DNA of 43,931 nt. Source: Geodermatophilus chilensis (GTDB lineage Bacteria; Actinomycetota; Actinomycetes; Mycobacteriales; Geodermatophilaceae). Location: NCBI RefSeq assembly GCF_002802985.1, contig NZ_NVPT01000018.1, positions 1 through 43,931 on the forward strand, written 5' to 3'. The position numbers and the translations under genes are program-made. Below are positions 1 through 7,592 of the stretch, piece after piece. The notes under the pieces were generated by a model. That model was not told where the DNA came from and made no database searches. It saw nothing but the letters and a program-made list of their open reading frames with translations. Position 1 is the first letter of the stretch. Every line of letters begins with the position of its first letter.

Positions 1-1
1 A

Positions 2-76
2 CGGATGCAGTACCGCCCCGGACTGCTGGTCGGCTTCCTGGCCAGCACCGGCTTGGAGTTCGGATCGTTCCTATAA
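2..76 (+). CDS. C-terminal end of an unidentified protein (partial)
   Basis: The window opens inside an open frame that ends with TAA at 74-76; 24 codons are visible and the start lies outside. The tail reads RMQYRPGLLVGFLASTG and then LEFGSFL. It is mildly hydrophobic and carries no motif I recognise. The next 140 bases are less GC-rich than the rest of the window and include a short inverted repeat, GATCT-TT-AGATC, near 90-101. The frame could be chance, because only its end is present. Confidence 0.3.
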   Translation, partial: RMQYRPGLLVGFLASTGLEFGSFL

Positions 77-218
77 CAACCGCCCTTAATGATCTTTAGA
101 TCGTCTGCGGGTCTGCCACTCATCGAGTCGGACCCGTGACCCCTCCGAGTCCATAGGCAGTAGCGGCTTGATCGGTCACCCGACGCACACACTTCTCTCC
201 CGCGAGACTTCCTGCCTC

Positions 219-290
219 GCTGCTCGCCGCCGGTCGGGACGGCGACGCCGTCACGCTGCACCGCATCGCAGTTGATGCGCACCTGTTCGA
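219..290 (+). pseudogene. Remnant of a UbiB/ABC1-like kinase gene
   Basis: Read in the forward frame this stretch gives LLAAGRDGDAV and then TLHRIAVDAHLF. It matches the LLAAGRDGDA-ALHRIAAS segment that follows the DFG motif in the two large kinase genes of this window (around 5338-5400 and 21523-21585). The nucleotides are close to both copies over about 50 bases and then diverge. No start, catalytic loop or continuous frame surrounds it, so it is a relic of a third copy. It abuts a relic of another duplicated gene (311-540). Confidence 0.6.
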
Positions 291-310
291 CCTGGGCAAG
301 GGCCAAGCGC

Positions 311-540
311 GGTCGTCAGACCCCGGCAGGCACGCCGTCGGCCGGGAGCCGACGGGCGGAGCTGAGGACGGCCCGGCCAGGCGCATCGACCCGGTGTCCC
401 GCCGCCGCAGCGGGTCCTCGGCGGAAGGCTCGACAGACGGCGCAGCCGCCAGCTCCGCAGGGCGCGCCGCCGCCACGGTCAGCCGCGACTCCTCCATCAG
501 CTTCCCCATCCCGCCGTCCCCGGCGTCGCGCAGCGCGCCA
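311..540 (-). pseudogene. Remnant of a DUF4407 gene (C-terminal part)
   Basis: This stretch is recognisably homologous to the 3' end of the DUF4407 gene at 16418-17824, in the same orientation. The block starting at 311 matches 16412 onward (the end of the gene, encoding RPADRVPAGV). A second block near 475-535 matches 16696-16762, which encodes the part around KESRLTVAAA. The copy is about 120 bases shorter between the two blocks and has no continuous frame. It is interpreted as a decayed duplicate. Nothing convincing is left between 541 and 730. Confidence 0.6.
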
Positions 541-731
541 GCTGCGACGTTCCGCCGCCGAGGCGGCCGCCACCGTGACGTCCAGGGGCGAGCCCCGAGG
601 GCCACCGCCGCGACGTTCCCGGTTCGGACCGGTGCTGGAGTGCCCGCTGATGCTCACGAGACGCCGGTGCCGCCGACACGCGCCCACCACGTCGCCGTCC
701 GAGGGTCGCCGCGCCGCCGCCGTACACAACG

Positions 732-769
732 GTTAACGTGTCTGGCAAGTGACCTAGGTCACCGTTAAC
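732..769. promoter_or_regulatory. Palindromic operator candidate upstream of phaZ
   Basis: A perfect 14-bp palindrome, GTGACCTAGGTCAC (749-762), is flanked by two GTTAAC hexamers (732-737 and 764-769) 32 bp apart. The group lies 27 to 64 bp before the phaZ start in otherwise GC-rich DNA, a natural place for an operator or promoter. No adjacent regulator gene identifies the protein that would bind it. Confidence 0.45.
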
Positions 770-795
770 GATCCGACTCCGCGACAGGCAGGCCG

Positions 796-2040
796 ATGCT
801 CTACACCGCTTACGAGATGAACCGCCGAGTGGGGGCGCCCGTCGTGGCGGCGTCCGAGCTGACCGCCCGCGCACTGCAGGCCCTGCCCACCCCGCTGGCC
901 AAGGCACCGGCCGTCCGCCACATGCGCGCGGCCTGCGACATCCTCGCCAAGGCGCGGCCCACCCACGACCGCCCGGCGTTCGGCATTCCGACCGTGCCGG
1001 TCGACGGCCGCGAGGCCGACGTCTTCGAGCGCCCGGCGCTGACCACGCCCTTCGGCACCCTGCTGCACTTCGCCAAGCCCTCGGTGACCGGCCAGCCCGG
1101 CGTGCTCGTCGTCGGCCCCATGTCCGGCCACTTCACGACGCTCATCCGGCCGACGATCCGCACGCTCCTGTCCGACCACGACGTCTACGCCATCGACTGG
1201 CACAACGCCCGCGACGTCCCCGCCGAGCACGGGCCCTTCGGGCTCGACGAGTACATCGACCACGTCATGCAGGCGCTGCGCCACCTCGGCCCCGACACCC
1301 ACGTCGTGGCCGTCTGCCAGCCCGCCGTCCCCGTGCTCGCCGCCGTCGCCCTGCTCGCGGAAGCGGACGACCCCGCCCAGCCCGCCAGCGTCACGCTCAT
1401 GGCCGGCCCGATCGACACCCGGATCAACCCCAACCGGGTCAACGACTCGGCCACCACCAAGCCGCTCTCCTGGTTCGAGCGCCGGGTCGTCGACACCGTG
1501 CCGGCCCGGTACCCGGGCGCCGGACGGCGGGTCTACCCCGGCGTCGTCCAGCTGACCGCCTTCATGTCGATGAACCCCCGGCGACACGTGAGCGCGCACA
1601 TGCGGATGTACCGCGACCTCGCGGCCGGCAACGCCGCCGCGGCCGCCACCACCCGCGCCTTCTACGACGAGTACGGCGCGGTCATGGACGTCCCCGCCGA
1701 GTTCTACCTGGAGACGGTCGGCCGCGTCTTCCAGCAGCACGAGCTCCCCCTCGGCCGCTTCACCTGGCGAGGACGGCGCGTCGACCCCGGCGCCATCCGC
1801 GACACCGCGCTGCTCACCGTGGAGGGCGGGAACGACGACATCTGCTCCCCCGGCCAGACCGAGGCGGCCCACCGGCTGTGCACCGGCATCCCGGAGGAGC
1901 GCAAGCGCCACCACCTGCAGGACGGGGTGGGCCACTACGGCGTCTTCAGCGGGTCCCGCTGGGAGGCCGAGATCTACCCCGTCGTCCGCGAGTTCATCGC
2001 CTCCGCCCGCACCGCCGAGCGGGCGACGGCCCTCGGCTGA
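796..2040 (+). CDS. phaZ: Intracellular polyhydroxyalkanoate depolymerase
   Basis: The 414-residue product matches the intracellular PHB depolymerase family, cytoplasmic alpha/beta-hydrolases that release hydroxyacids from storage granules. Family features visible: an N-terminal MLYTAYEMNRR segment, GPMSGHFTTLIRPTIRTLL near 107-125, YAIDWHNARDVP near 131, and a cysteine nucleophile in VVAVCQP (Cys174), where most lipases have GxSxG. The likely acid is Asp347 or Asp348 in EGGNDDI and the likely histidine His380 in VGHYGVF. The length is typical of the family. ATG 796 has a weak purine-rich stretch (AGGCAGG) just upstream and a palindrome further upstream. The next gene, 105 bp downstream, was an acyl-CoA synthetase that may once have activated the released acids. 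Confidence 0.9.
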   Translation: MLYTAYEMNRRVGAPVVAASELTARALQALPTPLAKAPAVRHMRAACDILAKARPTHDRPAFGIPTVPVDGREADVFERPALTTPFGTLLHFAKPSVTGQPGVLVVGPMSGHFTTLIRPTIRTLLSDHDVYAIDWHNARDVPAEHGPFGLDEYIDHVMQALRHLGPDTHVVAVCQPAVPVLAAVALLAEADDPAQPASVTLMAGPIDTRINPNRVNDSATTKPLSWFERRVVDTVPARYPGAGRRVYPGVVQLTAFMSMNPRRHVSAHMRMYRDLAAGNAAAAATTRAFYDEYGAVMDVPAEFYLETVGRVFQQHELPLGRFTWRGRRVDPGAIRDTALLTVEGGNDDICSPGQTEAAHRLCTGIPEERKRHHLQDGVGHYGVFSGSRWEAEIYPVVREFIASARTAERATALG

Positions 2041-2145
2041 CCCGCACCCGCCAGGGGCGGGCGGTCGCAGAGCCGTCCGCCTCTGGCGACGCGGACGTCG
2101 CCGAGCGCACGGTTCCCATCCGGACCACCGGATCGGGAAGTCGCC

Positions 2146-3007
2146 GTGTACCTCACCCAGGGGCTGCACCGCCACGTCCAGCAACCCCCGGACGAGACCG
2201 CCACCGTCTGCACCGGTCGCACCCGGACCCATGCCGAGTCGGTCGACCGGATCGCCCGGCTCGCCGCCGCTCTCCGGCAGCTCGGGGTCCGGGACGGCGA
2301 GCGCGCGGCCATCCTGTCCCTGAACTCCGACCGCTACCACGAGTTCCTCGCCGCCAGGCTGTGGGCCGGCGGCGTCGTCGTCCCGGTCAACATCCGGTGG
2401 AGCGTCCCCGAGATCGCCGACTCGCTCGCCGAGGTCGACGCCCGGGTCCTGGTCGTCGACGACGTCTTCACGGCGTGCGTCGACGGCATCAGGTCAGCGC
2501 ACAGCAGGCTGCAGCACGTCGTCCACTCCGGTGACGGACCTCCCCCCGATGGCATGCTCTCCGTCGAGGAGCTGGTCCATGCGCACGAGCCGGTCGAGGA
2601 CGCCCGCCGCGGCGGTGACCAGCTCGCCGGCATCTTCTACACCGGCGGCACGACCGGCCGGTCCTACCGACCGCCTCAAGGACATGATCATCTCCGGCGG
2701 CGAGAACGTGTACTCGGTCGAGGTGGAGAGCGTCCTCGCCCAGCACCCGGCGGTGGCGACCTGCGCGGTCATCGGCATCCCCGACGAGACCTGGGGCGAG
2801 CGCGTGCACGCCGTCGTCGTCCCGGCGGCCGGCGCCGCCGTGACCCTCGACGAGCTGCGCGCCTTCTGCGCCGACCGGCTCGCCGGCTACAAGACGCCGA
2901 GGTCGACGGACGTCGTCGACGCGCTGCCGCTCTCCCCCGTCGGCAAGGTGCTCAAGCGTGAGCTGCGCAAGCCGTCCTGGGCCGGGCAGAAGCGCGCCGT
3001 CCACTGA
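2146..3007 (+). pseudogene. Acyl-CoA synthetase (AMP-binding) with internal deletion and frameshift
   Basis: Two parts of an ANL-superfamily acyl-CoA ligase are present in different frames. The first, from GTG 2146, carries the N-terminal domain up to the phosphate-binding motif IFYTGGTTGR (near 2632-2661). The second, from about 2667, begins at the hinge, TDRLKDMIISGGENVYS, and runs through VIGIPDETWGERVHA and LPLSPVGKVLKREL to the stop at 3007. Everything between the P-loop and the hinge is missing, roughly 200 or more residues that include the adenylate-binding core. Together the parts code for about 290 residues against about 510-550 for the family. The enzyme cannot be functional. The junction lies around 2655-2667. 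Confidence 0.85.
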
Positions 3008-3148
3008 CCCCGGCTGCTGAGGTCGTGGAAGCGGCCCTCGGGCGTCCGGCGGAGTGATCAGCCGTCCCAGCGTCGTCGGTGCCGAGGTCGCGAGGCGCCA
3101 CACGGCTGGCATCACTCCATGCGGCTCCCCGGTGACGCACCCGTCTCC

Positions 3149-3154
3149 TACTCT
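3149..3154 (+). promoter_or_regulatory. -10 box TACTCT of a leaderless mntA transcript
   Basis: TACTCT is followed by exactly 6 nt and then GTG 3161. Five other genes in the window have the same TAnnnT-N6-start arrangement. It supports GTG 3161 over the upstream in-frame ATG 3119. Confidence 0.55.
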
Positions 3155-3160
3155 CGGGCC

Positions 3161-3568
3161 GTGTCCGTCGCCGACTCACTCAACCGTCTGCGCGCCGCCG
3201 CCGACGACGGGCGGCTCGACCATCTGGCCCGTCGGCACGGCATCGCGCTGATCACCGTCTTCGGCAGCGCCATCCGCACCCCGGAGCGGGCCCGTGACCT
3301 CGACGTCGCCGTGTCCCTCCCCGCAGGAACGCAGGGGCTGCTGGCGCTGGTCGGAGAACTCGCCGACCTGACCGCCAGTGACGACGTCGACGTGCTGGTC
3401 CTCGACGACGCCTCCCCGACGGCACGGTTCTCCGGACTGGTCGGCGCGCGACCGCTGTACGAGGCATCGGCCGGCCTGTTCGCACGAACGCAGATGGCTG
3501 CGGCCCTCGAGTTCTACGAGACGGCGTGGCTGCGCGACCTCGACCTGCAGCGGATGGCGACCTCGTGA
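3161..3568 (+). CDS. MNT-domain nucleotidyltransferase antitoxin (MntA-like)
   Basis: A 135-residue minimal nucleotidyltransferase. The motif FGS (residues 34-36) is followed by nine residues and DLD (46-48), with a further DVDVLVLDD about 25 residues later, which together give the acidic metal-binding residues of the MNT fold. In characterised MntA/HepT pairs the nucleotidyltransferase adds AMP to the HEPN toxin and so neutralises it. The stop codon overlaps the GTG of the HEPN gene (GTGA), the usual gene order of this type VII toxin-antitoxin system. GTG 3161 is chosen because of the TACTCT box 6 nt upstream; ATG 3119 is possible but lacks a ribosome binding site and adds an unconserved-looking leader. 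Confidence 0.8.
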   Translation: MSVADSLNRLRAAADDGRLDHLARRHGIALITVFGSAIRTPERARDLDVAVSLPAGTQGLLALVGELADLTASDDVDVLVLDDASPTARFSGLVGARPLYEASAGLFARTQMAAALEFYETAWLRDLDLQRMATS

Positions 3569-4002
3569 CGCCCCGCCCGGTCGACGTCGCCTCGGTGCAG
3601 GCCAAGCTCCGGTCGCTCGACGAGCTGGTCGGTGCGCTGCGCCTGGTCGGGGACGTGGACTCCGCCCGGCTCGAGCACGACGTGCTGCTCCGTCTGGCGG
3701 TGGAGCGAGCCCTGACCCAGGCCGTCGACCTGATCGTGGCGGTGTGCAGCCATGTGCTGGCCGCCGAGACGACGACGGTTCCGACGACGTACCGCGACGC
3801 CGTCCGTGCTGCGGCCGAGCACGGCCTGATCAGCACCGATCTGGCCGGGTCGCTGGTGGCCGCCGTCGGCCTGCGGAACATCCTGGTGCACGAGTACGCC
3901 CGTGCCGACCTCTCGATCGTCGCTGCGGCCGTACCCGTGGCGCAGCGGGACCTGGCGGACTTCGTCCGGCAGGTCGCGAGCTGGTTGCAGCACCGGAGGT
4001 GA
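3565..4002 (+). CDS. HEPN-domain RNase toxin (HepT-like, DUF86)
   Basis: A 145-residue, mainly helical protein ending in the HEPN signature RNILVHEY: Arg104, four residues, His109, one residue, Tyr111. This is exactly the Rx4HxY motif of HepT toxins, in which Arg and His form the RNase site and Tyr is the residue AMPylated by MntA. GTG 3565 overlaps the mntA stop, so the two are probably translationally coupled. Three bases after the stop, sequence homologous to the 3' end of the gene at 13492-14586 begins. The toxin-antitoxin function is inferred from family and gene order. Confidence 0.82.
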   Translation: MTPRPVDVASVQAKLRSLDELVGALRLVGDVDSARLEHDVLLRLAVERALTQAVDLIVAVCSHVLAAETTTVPTTYRDAVRAAAEHGLISTDLAGSLVAAVGLRNILVHEYARADLSIVAAAVPVAQRDLADFVRQVASWLQHRR

Positions 4003-4005
4003 GCC

Positions 4006-4209
4006 GACCTGACCCGCTTCGGGCACGCCGAGCGCGGACTCCGGCAGGAACTCACGGACGACGCACTGGCGGCCGTCGGCGCATCCGCCGGCGCCTTCCT
4101 CGCGGCCGCGCGCGAACGAGACGAGGACGATGCGGACCGGCCTCGTGCCGCGGAACTGATCACGAGCCGTCGGGCGGCCGCCCGCGCCACCCGCTGCTGG
4201 AGCGCGTGA
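4006..4209 (+). pseudogene. C-terminal fragment of the 13492-14586 gene family
   Basis: Bases 4006-4128 match 14460-14583, the last ~41 codons of the intact gene, nearly base for base. The fragment reads DLTRFGHAERGLRQELTDD and continues ALAAVGASAGAFLAA. The stop codon of the intact copy is absent, so the frame runs on to a TGA at about 4207-4209. No start is present, and the first base of homology lies 3 bp after the HEPN stop. The remaining stretch up to 4377 includes another short open segment, LLERVTVALAGDRDLLAAW, of unknown origin and no clear gene. Confidence 0.75.
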
Positions 4210-4365
4210 CCGTTGCCCTGGCCGGTGATCGAGACCTGCTCGCGGCCTGGCAGCACGAAGGTCTGCAGGTCCTCGACACTCGGTCCTGACCCGGCCGCCA
4301 CTGCCGAGCCGGGACTCGCCAGCCGGGGCAGGAGCGCGCCGGCCACCGACCGCCCTGGTCGGCGC

Positions 4366-4371
4366 TACGGT
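4366..4371 (+). promoter_or_regulatory. -10 box TACGGT of a leaderless kinase transcript
   Basis: TACGGT lies 6 nt before GTG 4378. The paralogous gene at 20540 has TACCGT at the same distance from its GTG, so box and start were both conserved after duplication. Confidence 0.55.
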
Positions 4372-4377
4372 CCGCCG

Positions 4378-5721
4378 GTGACCTCCGAGGACGGTGGGCC
4401 GCCGCGGGGCCGCCTCGCCCGGACGGCGCGGCTCGCCGCGCTGCCCGCGGCGTACGCCGGCCGCACCGCCCTCGGGATCGGCAAGCGCCTCGGCGGCCGC
4501 CCCGCGGAGGTGGTCGCCGCGCAGGTGCAGCAGCGCACCGCCGAGCAGCTGTTCGCCGTCCTCGGCCAGCTCAAGGGCGGCGCCATGAAGGTCGGCCAGG
4601 CGATGTCGGCAATGGAGGCCGCGCTGCCCGAGCAGCTGGTCGGCCCTTATCGAGAGGCGCTCGTCCGGCTGCAGGAGGCGGCGCCGGCCATGCCGACCGC
4701 CCTGGTGCACGGGCAGCTCGACACCGCGTTCGGACCCGACTGGCCGCAGCAACTCAAGAACTTCGACGACCGGCCCGTCGCGGCGGCCAGCGTGGGGCAG
4801 GTGCACCGCGCTACGTGGTCCGACGGCACGCCGGTGGCCGTGAAGGTCCAGTACCCGGGCGCCGCCCAGGCGCTCGTCGCCGACCTTCAAGTGCTGCAGA
4901 CGCTGACGCCGATCGTGCAGGCGGCCGTGCCCGGCCTCGACGCCCGCCGGCTGCTCGCCGAGCTGCGCGACCGACTCGTCGAGGAGGTCGACTACGTCCG
5001 GGAGGCCGACGCTCAGACGGCGTTCGCCGACGCCTACCGCGACGACCCGGACATCGCCGTCCCCGACGTGCTGGCCGTCGAAGGCCAGGTCCTGGTCACC
5101 CGCTGGGTCGAGGGAACACCGCTGTCACGGGTCATCGCCGACGGCACCCAGGATGACCGGGACCGCGCCGGTCAGCTGCTGGTCCGACTGCTCGCCTCCG
5201 CACCCGTGCGCGCCCGCCGGCTGCACGGTGACCCGCACCCCGGGAATTTCCGGCTGCTGCCCGACCGCCGGCTCGCGGTCCTCGACTTCGGGGCGACCGA
5301 GGCTCTGCCGCACGGCTGGCCCGCCCGGCTCGGACCGCTGCTCGCCGCCGGCCGGGACGGCGACGCCGCTGCGTTGCACCGCATCGCCGCCTCCGCGGGA
5401 CTGCTGCGGCCGGAGCAGGTCACCGCCCACGCCCTGCTGGCGCTGCTCGACCCCTACCTGCAGCCGCTGCGCAGCCCCACCTACCGGTTCACCCGGGCCT
5501 GGATGCAGGAGCAGACCCGGCTCGCCTCCGACCCGTTCAGCGCCGCCGCCCGCATCCAGCGCCGGCTGACCATCCCGCCGCGCCACCTGCTGCTCCAGCG
5601 CGTGGCCGCGGGGCTGGCCGGCGTCCTCTGTTCACTGGACGCCACGGTCGCCGTCGACGCCAAGCTCCGGCGGTGGCTGCCCGGCTACGACTCCCACCAG
5701 CGCCCGGGCACCCGGCGCTGA
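4378..5721 (+). CDS. UbiB/ABC1-family atypical kinase
   Basis: A 447-residue protein with the hallmarks of the UbiB/ADCK/ABC1 family: the KxGQ-type segment LKGGAMKVGQAMS (about residue 64), the alanine-rich loop AAASVGQVHRA in place of a glycine-rich loop, the nucleotide-binding lysine in VAVKVQYPG (about 155), the catalytic loop HGDPHPGNF (about 281) and LDFGAT, the DFG motif (about 300). Family members are ATPases or kinases linked to isoprenoid lipid and quinone metabolism; the substrate here is unknown. GTG 4378 is chosen because of the TACGGT box 6 nt upstream and agreement with the paralogue at 20540. This is the intact copy, and the other is frameshifted. Confidence 0.85.
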   Translation: MTSEDGGPPRGRLARTARLAALPAAYAGRTALGIGKRLGGRPAEVVAAQVQQRTAEQLFAVLGQLKGGAMKVGQAMSAMEAALPEQLVGPYREALVRLQEAAPAMPTALVHGQLDTAFGPDWPQQLKNFDDRPVAAASVGQVHRATWSDGTPVAVKVQYPGAAQALVADLQVLQTLTPIVQAAVPGLDARRLLAELRDRLVEEVDYVREADAQTAFADAYRDDPDIAVPDVLAVEGQVLVTRWVEGTPLSRVIADGTQDDRDRAGQLLVRLLASAPVRARRLHGDPHPGNFRLLPDRRLAVLDFGATEALPHGWPARLGPLLAAGRDGDAAALHRIAASAGLLRPEQVTAHALLALLDPYLQPLRSPTYRFTRAWMQEQTRLASDPFSAAARIQRRLTIPPRHLLLQRVAAGLAGVLCSLDATVAVDAKLRRWLPGYDSHQRPGTRR

Positions 5722-5823
5722 CGGGGCGCGGTTCTCCGGCCACCGACCGTCTCCGCTGGTCACGCACGGGGACCGCACCGTCACTCAGCCGTCTGTCACA
5801 CCCTCGTCGATGATGTAACGGAG

Positions 5824-6657
5824 ATGACCAGGACCGATTGCGTCGACATCACGCTCTGCACGAACGGCGTGTTGACGTACGACGAGATCGGCGGACACCT
5901 GCGCCCTGCGGGCCCCGGACCCGTCGAGATCGACCTGACCAGGCTCAGGTTCATCGACCCGGCGGGTCTGGTGAGCCTCGCCGTCATCGCCGAGCGGGCG
6001 ACGCTCCTGCGCCGTCCCATCCGCTTCCGCAAGCCCGAGGGTGGCGACGTCGCCAACTACCTCACCCGGATGCGGCTCGGTGAGCAGCTCGCCGGACTCG
6101 ACGTGGTCCACGACCTGCCGGCGGTGCGGGAGCGCCGACTCGGCCACCGCCTCGTCGAGCTGCGCCGGTTCGACGGGGAGGCCGGGCTCGACACCGTCGC
6201 CGCCGCCCTGGTGCAGACCTACGTCGACGACCACCCCGAGCTCATCCAGCCGCTGTACGCCGCACTCGACGAGATGGCCCGGAACGTCCTGGAGCACAGC
6301 ACCCGGACGCACGGCTACGTGGCGCTGCAGCGCTACGACAACAGGAGGGACATCTCGTTCGCCGTCGGTGACAGCGGCATCGGTCTGCGTGCGCGGCTCG
6401 CCGAAGCGATCCCCGTGCCCGACGACCGGACGGCGGTCGTGCGCGCGGCGCAGGTGCACGTCACCTCCATCGGCCGCCCCGGGCGCGGGCGTGGGATCAG
6501 CCGGGTCATCGGCATCACCGGCGAGCACCGCGGGAGCGTGACGCTGATGAGCGGAGCGGCCAGCGGCACCTTCCGGAGGGGTCAGCCGGATCCCGAGTTG
6601 ACCGATCTCCCGGCGTCCTATCCCGGTACGCTCGCCCACGTGCGCCTGAGCCTGTGA
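5824..6657 (+). CDS. STAS-like plus HATPase_c domain regulator
   Basis: A 277-residue protein. The N-terminal ~90 residues resemble a STAS fold (EIDLTRLRFIDPAGLVSL). The second half is a GHKL-type ATPase domain with an N box, ALDEMARNVLEHS (Glu, Asn, His), a G1 box, VGDSGIGLRA, and a glycine-rich lid, GRGRGISRVIG. Such domains occur in anti-sigma factors and related regulators. The stop overlaps the region that precedes the small DUF4325 gene, so the two are probably co-transcribed and their products may interact. No membrane segment is visible, so a cytoplasmic location is likely. The role in this organism is unknown. Confidence 0.75.
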   Translation: MTRTDCVDITLCTNGVLTYDEIGGHLRPAGPGPVEIDLTRLRFIDPAGLVSLAVIAERATLLRRPIRFRKPEGGDVANYLTRMRLGEQLAGLDVVHDLPAVRERRLGHRLVELRRFDGEAGLDTVAAALVQTYVDDHPELIQPLYAALDEMARNVLEHSTRTHGYVALQRYDNRRDISFAVGDSGIGLRARLAEAIPVPDDRTAVVRAAQVHVTSIGRPGRGRGISRVIGITGEHRGSVTLMSGAASGTFRRGQPDPELTDLPASYPGTLAHVRLSL

Positions 6658-6665
6658 GGAGGTCG

Positions 6666-6962
6666 ATGACCGTGCCTGCAGTCCTCCCACCGATCGAGGT
6701 CCCCCAGCTGAGCGGCGGCCGCGAGCGCGCCCGTGCCCTGGTCGACGGCCTCGCGGACCGCATGGCCGGCGCCACCATCGTGGTCGACTTCCGCCGCATG
6801 GTCGCCGGGACGCCGTCCTTCGCCGACGAGCTGGTCACCCGCGTGCTGGTCGACGGTGGCGCCGCGCTGCTTCGCGCGGAACACGTCACCCGGGAGTTCG
6901 GCGAGTACCTCGTCGAGGCCGCCCGCGACCACGGCGTCGCGGAGCGCCTGAAGACCGTCTGA
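6666..6962 (+). CDS. DUF4325 STAS-like small protein
   Basis: A 98-residue protein with the core VVDFRRMVAGTPSFADELV, typical of STAS-like DUF4325 domains, which often occur beside GHKL ATPases. It starts 8 bp after the stop of the STAS/ATPase gene, and GAGGAGG at 6656-6662 serves as ribosome binding site for ATG 6666. A GTG at 6654 is in frame but lies over that site. The pair resembles a partner-switching module, in which an ATPase and a STAS-fold protein bind each other; this is inference from the domain pairing. Confidence 0.75.
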   Translation: MTVPAVLPPIEVPQLSGGRERARALVDGLADRMAGATIVVDFRRMVAGTPSFADELVTRVLVDGGAALLRAEHVTREFGEYLVEAARDHGVAERLKTV

Positions 6963-6968
6963 CGGCAC

Positions 6969-7415
6969 TCAGTCCGTGACGCGGACGGCCTCGCCGGTCA
7001 CCCGCATCGCCGTCGCCCACGCCTCGGCCTCCGCCGCGGCGGTGCCGGAGTCGTCGCCCTGGAACCAGGGCAGTGCGGCCGTCTCCCAGGCCAGCGCGGC
7101 CTCCCGCGCAGGGGACGACGACACGCGGTGCACGAGCATCTGGTACCTCGACCGGGCGGCCGAGAGCTGCATGTCCGTGGCGCGGGAGGGCAGGATCTGG
7201 CTCCTGTCCCGCACCAGCGCCGCCCGGTAGTCGGCCATGGCGGCCTGCAGCTCGATCAGGGTCTCGCGCTCGAACTCGCGCGACGCGCGCTCGCGCTGGT
7301 CCTGTCGTGCCCGCGCCGCCGCGCGGGCCCTGAGGGACTCGGCCGTGGCCTGGGCGGCGACCGTGAGCAGCCCGCCGGCCACCACGCCGATGAAGGCCCA
7401 GACGGCTGTGCTCAC
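6969..7415 (-). CDS. Membrane-anchored coiled-coil protein, unknown
   Basis: A 148-residue protein with one N-terminal membrane segment (AVWAFIGVVAGGLLTVAAQ), then a strongly charged Arg/Glu-rich helix (RARAAARARQDQRERASREF), then a mostly helical C-terminal part. GTG 7415 is preceded by GGCGAGGGGGAG, a good ribosome binding site. It converges on the DUF4325 gene with a 6-bp gap. The layout, a short anchor plus a cytoplasmic helical domain, is common among actinobacterial proteins of unknown function. I do not recognise a named family. Confidence 0.75.
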   Translation of the reverse strand: MSTAVWAFIGVVAGGLLTVAAQATAESLRARAAARARQDQRERASREFERETLIELQAAMADYRAALVRDRSQILPSRATDMQLSAARSRYQMLVHRVSSSPAREAALAWETAALPWFQGDDSGTAAAEAEAWATAMRVTGEAVRVTD

Positions 7416-7592
7416 TGCGCTCCCCCTCGCCCACCCAGAGTGAAGGCTAGGACCGGGTATGACAAGCGACCTCCGGTCGAGGTCCACTCTCAGGGGGAGC
7501 CTGGAAGGACACCGCCGCCTCGCCCCGACGCCTTGACGGAGGCCTCCCCCGGCGAGATCGTCGATGCGCTCCGGCCCCGAGGGGAGGCCGGC

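Noticed and set aside
77-210. tRNA or attachment site at the less GC-rich left edge
   Set aside because: No T-loop (GGTTCGA), cloverleaf or CCA end can be folded, and no integrase is present in the window.
4141-4289. A gene ending with LLAAWQHEGLQVLDTRS at 4289
   Set aside because: It is open and codon-like only over about 30 residues, with no start or recognisable family; at most a scrap.
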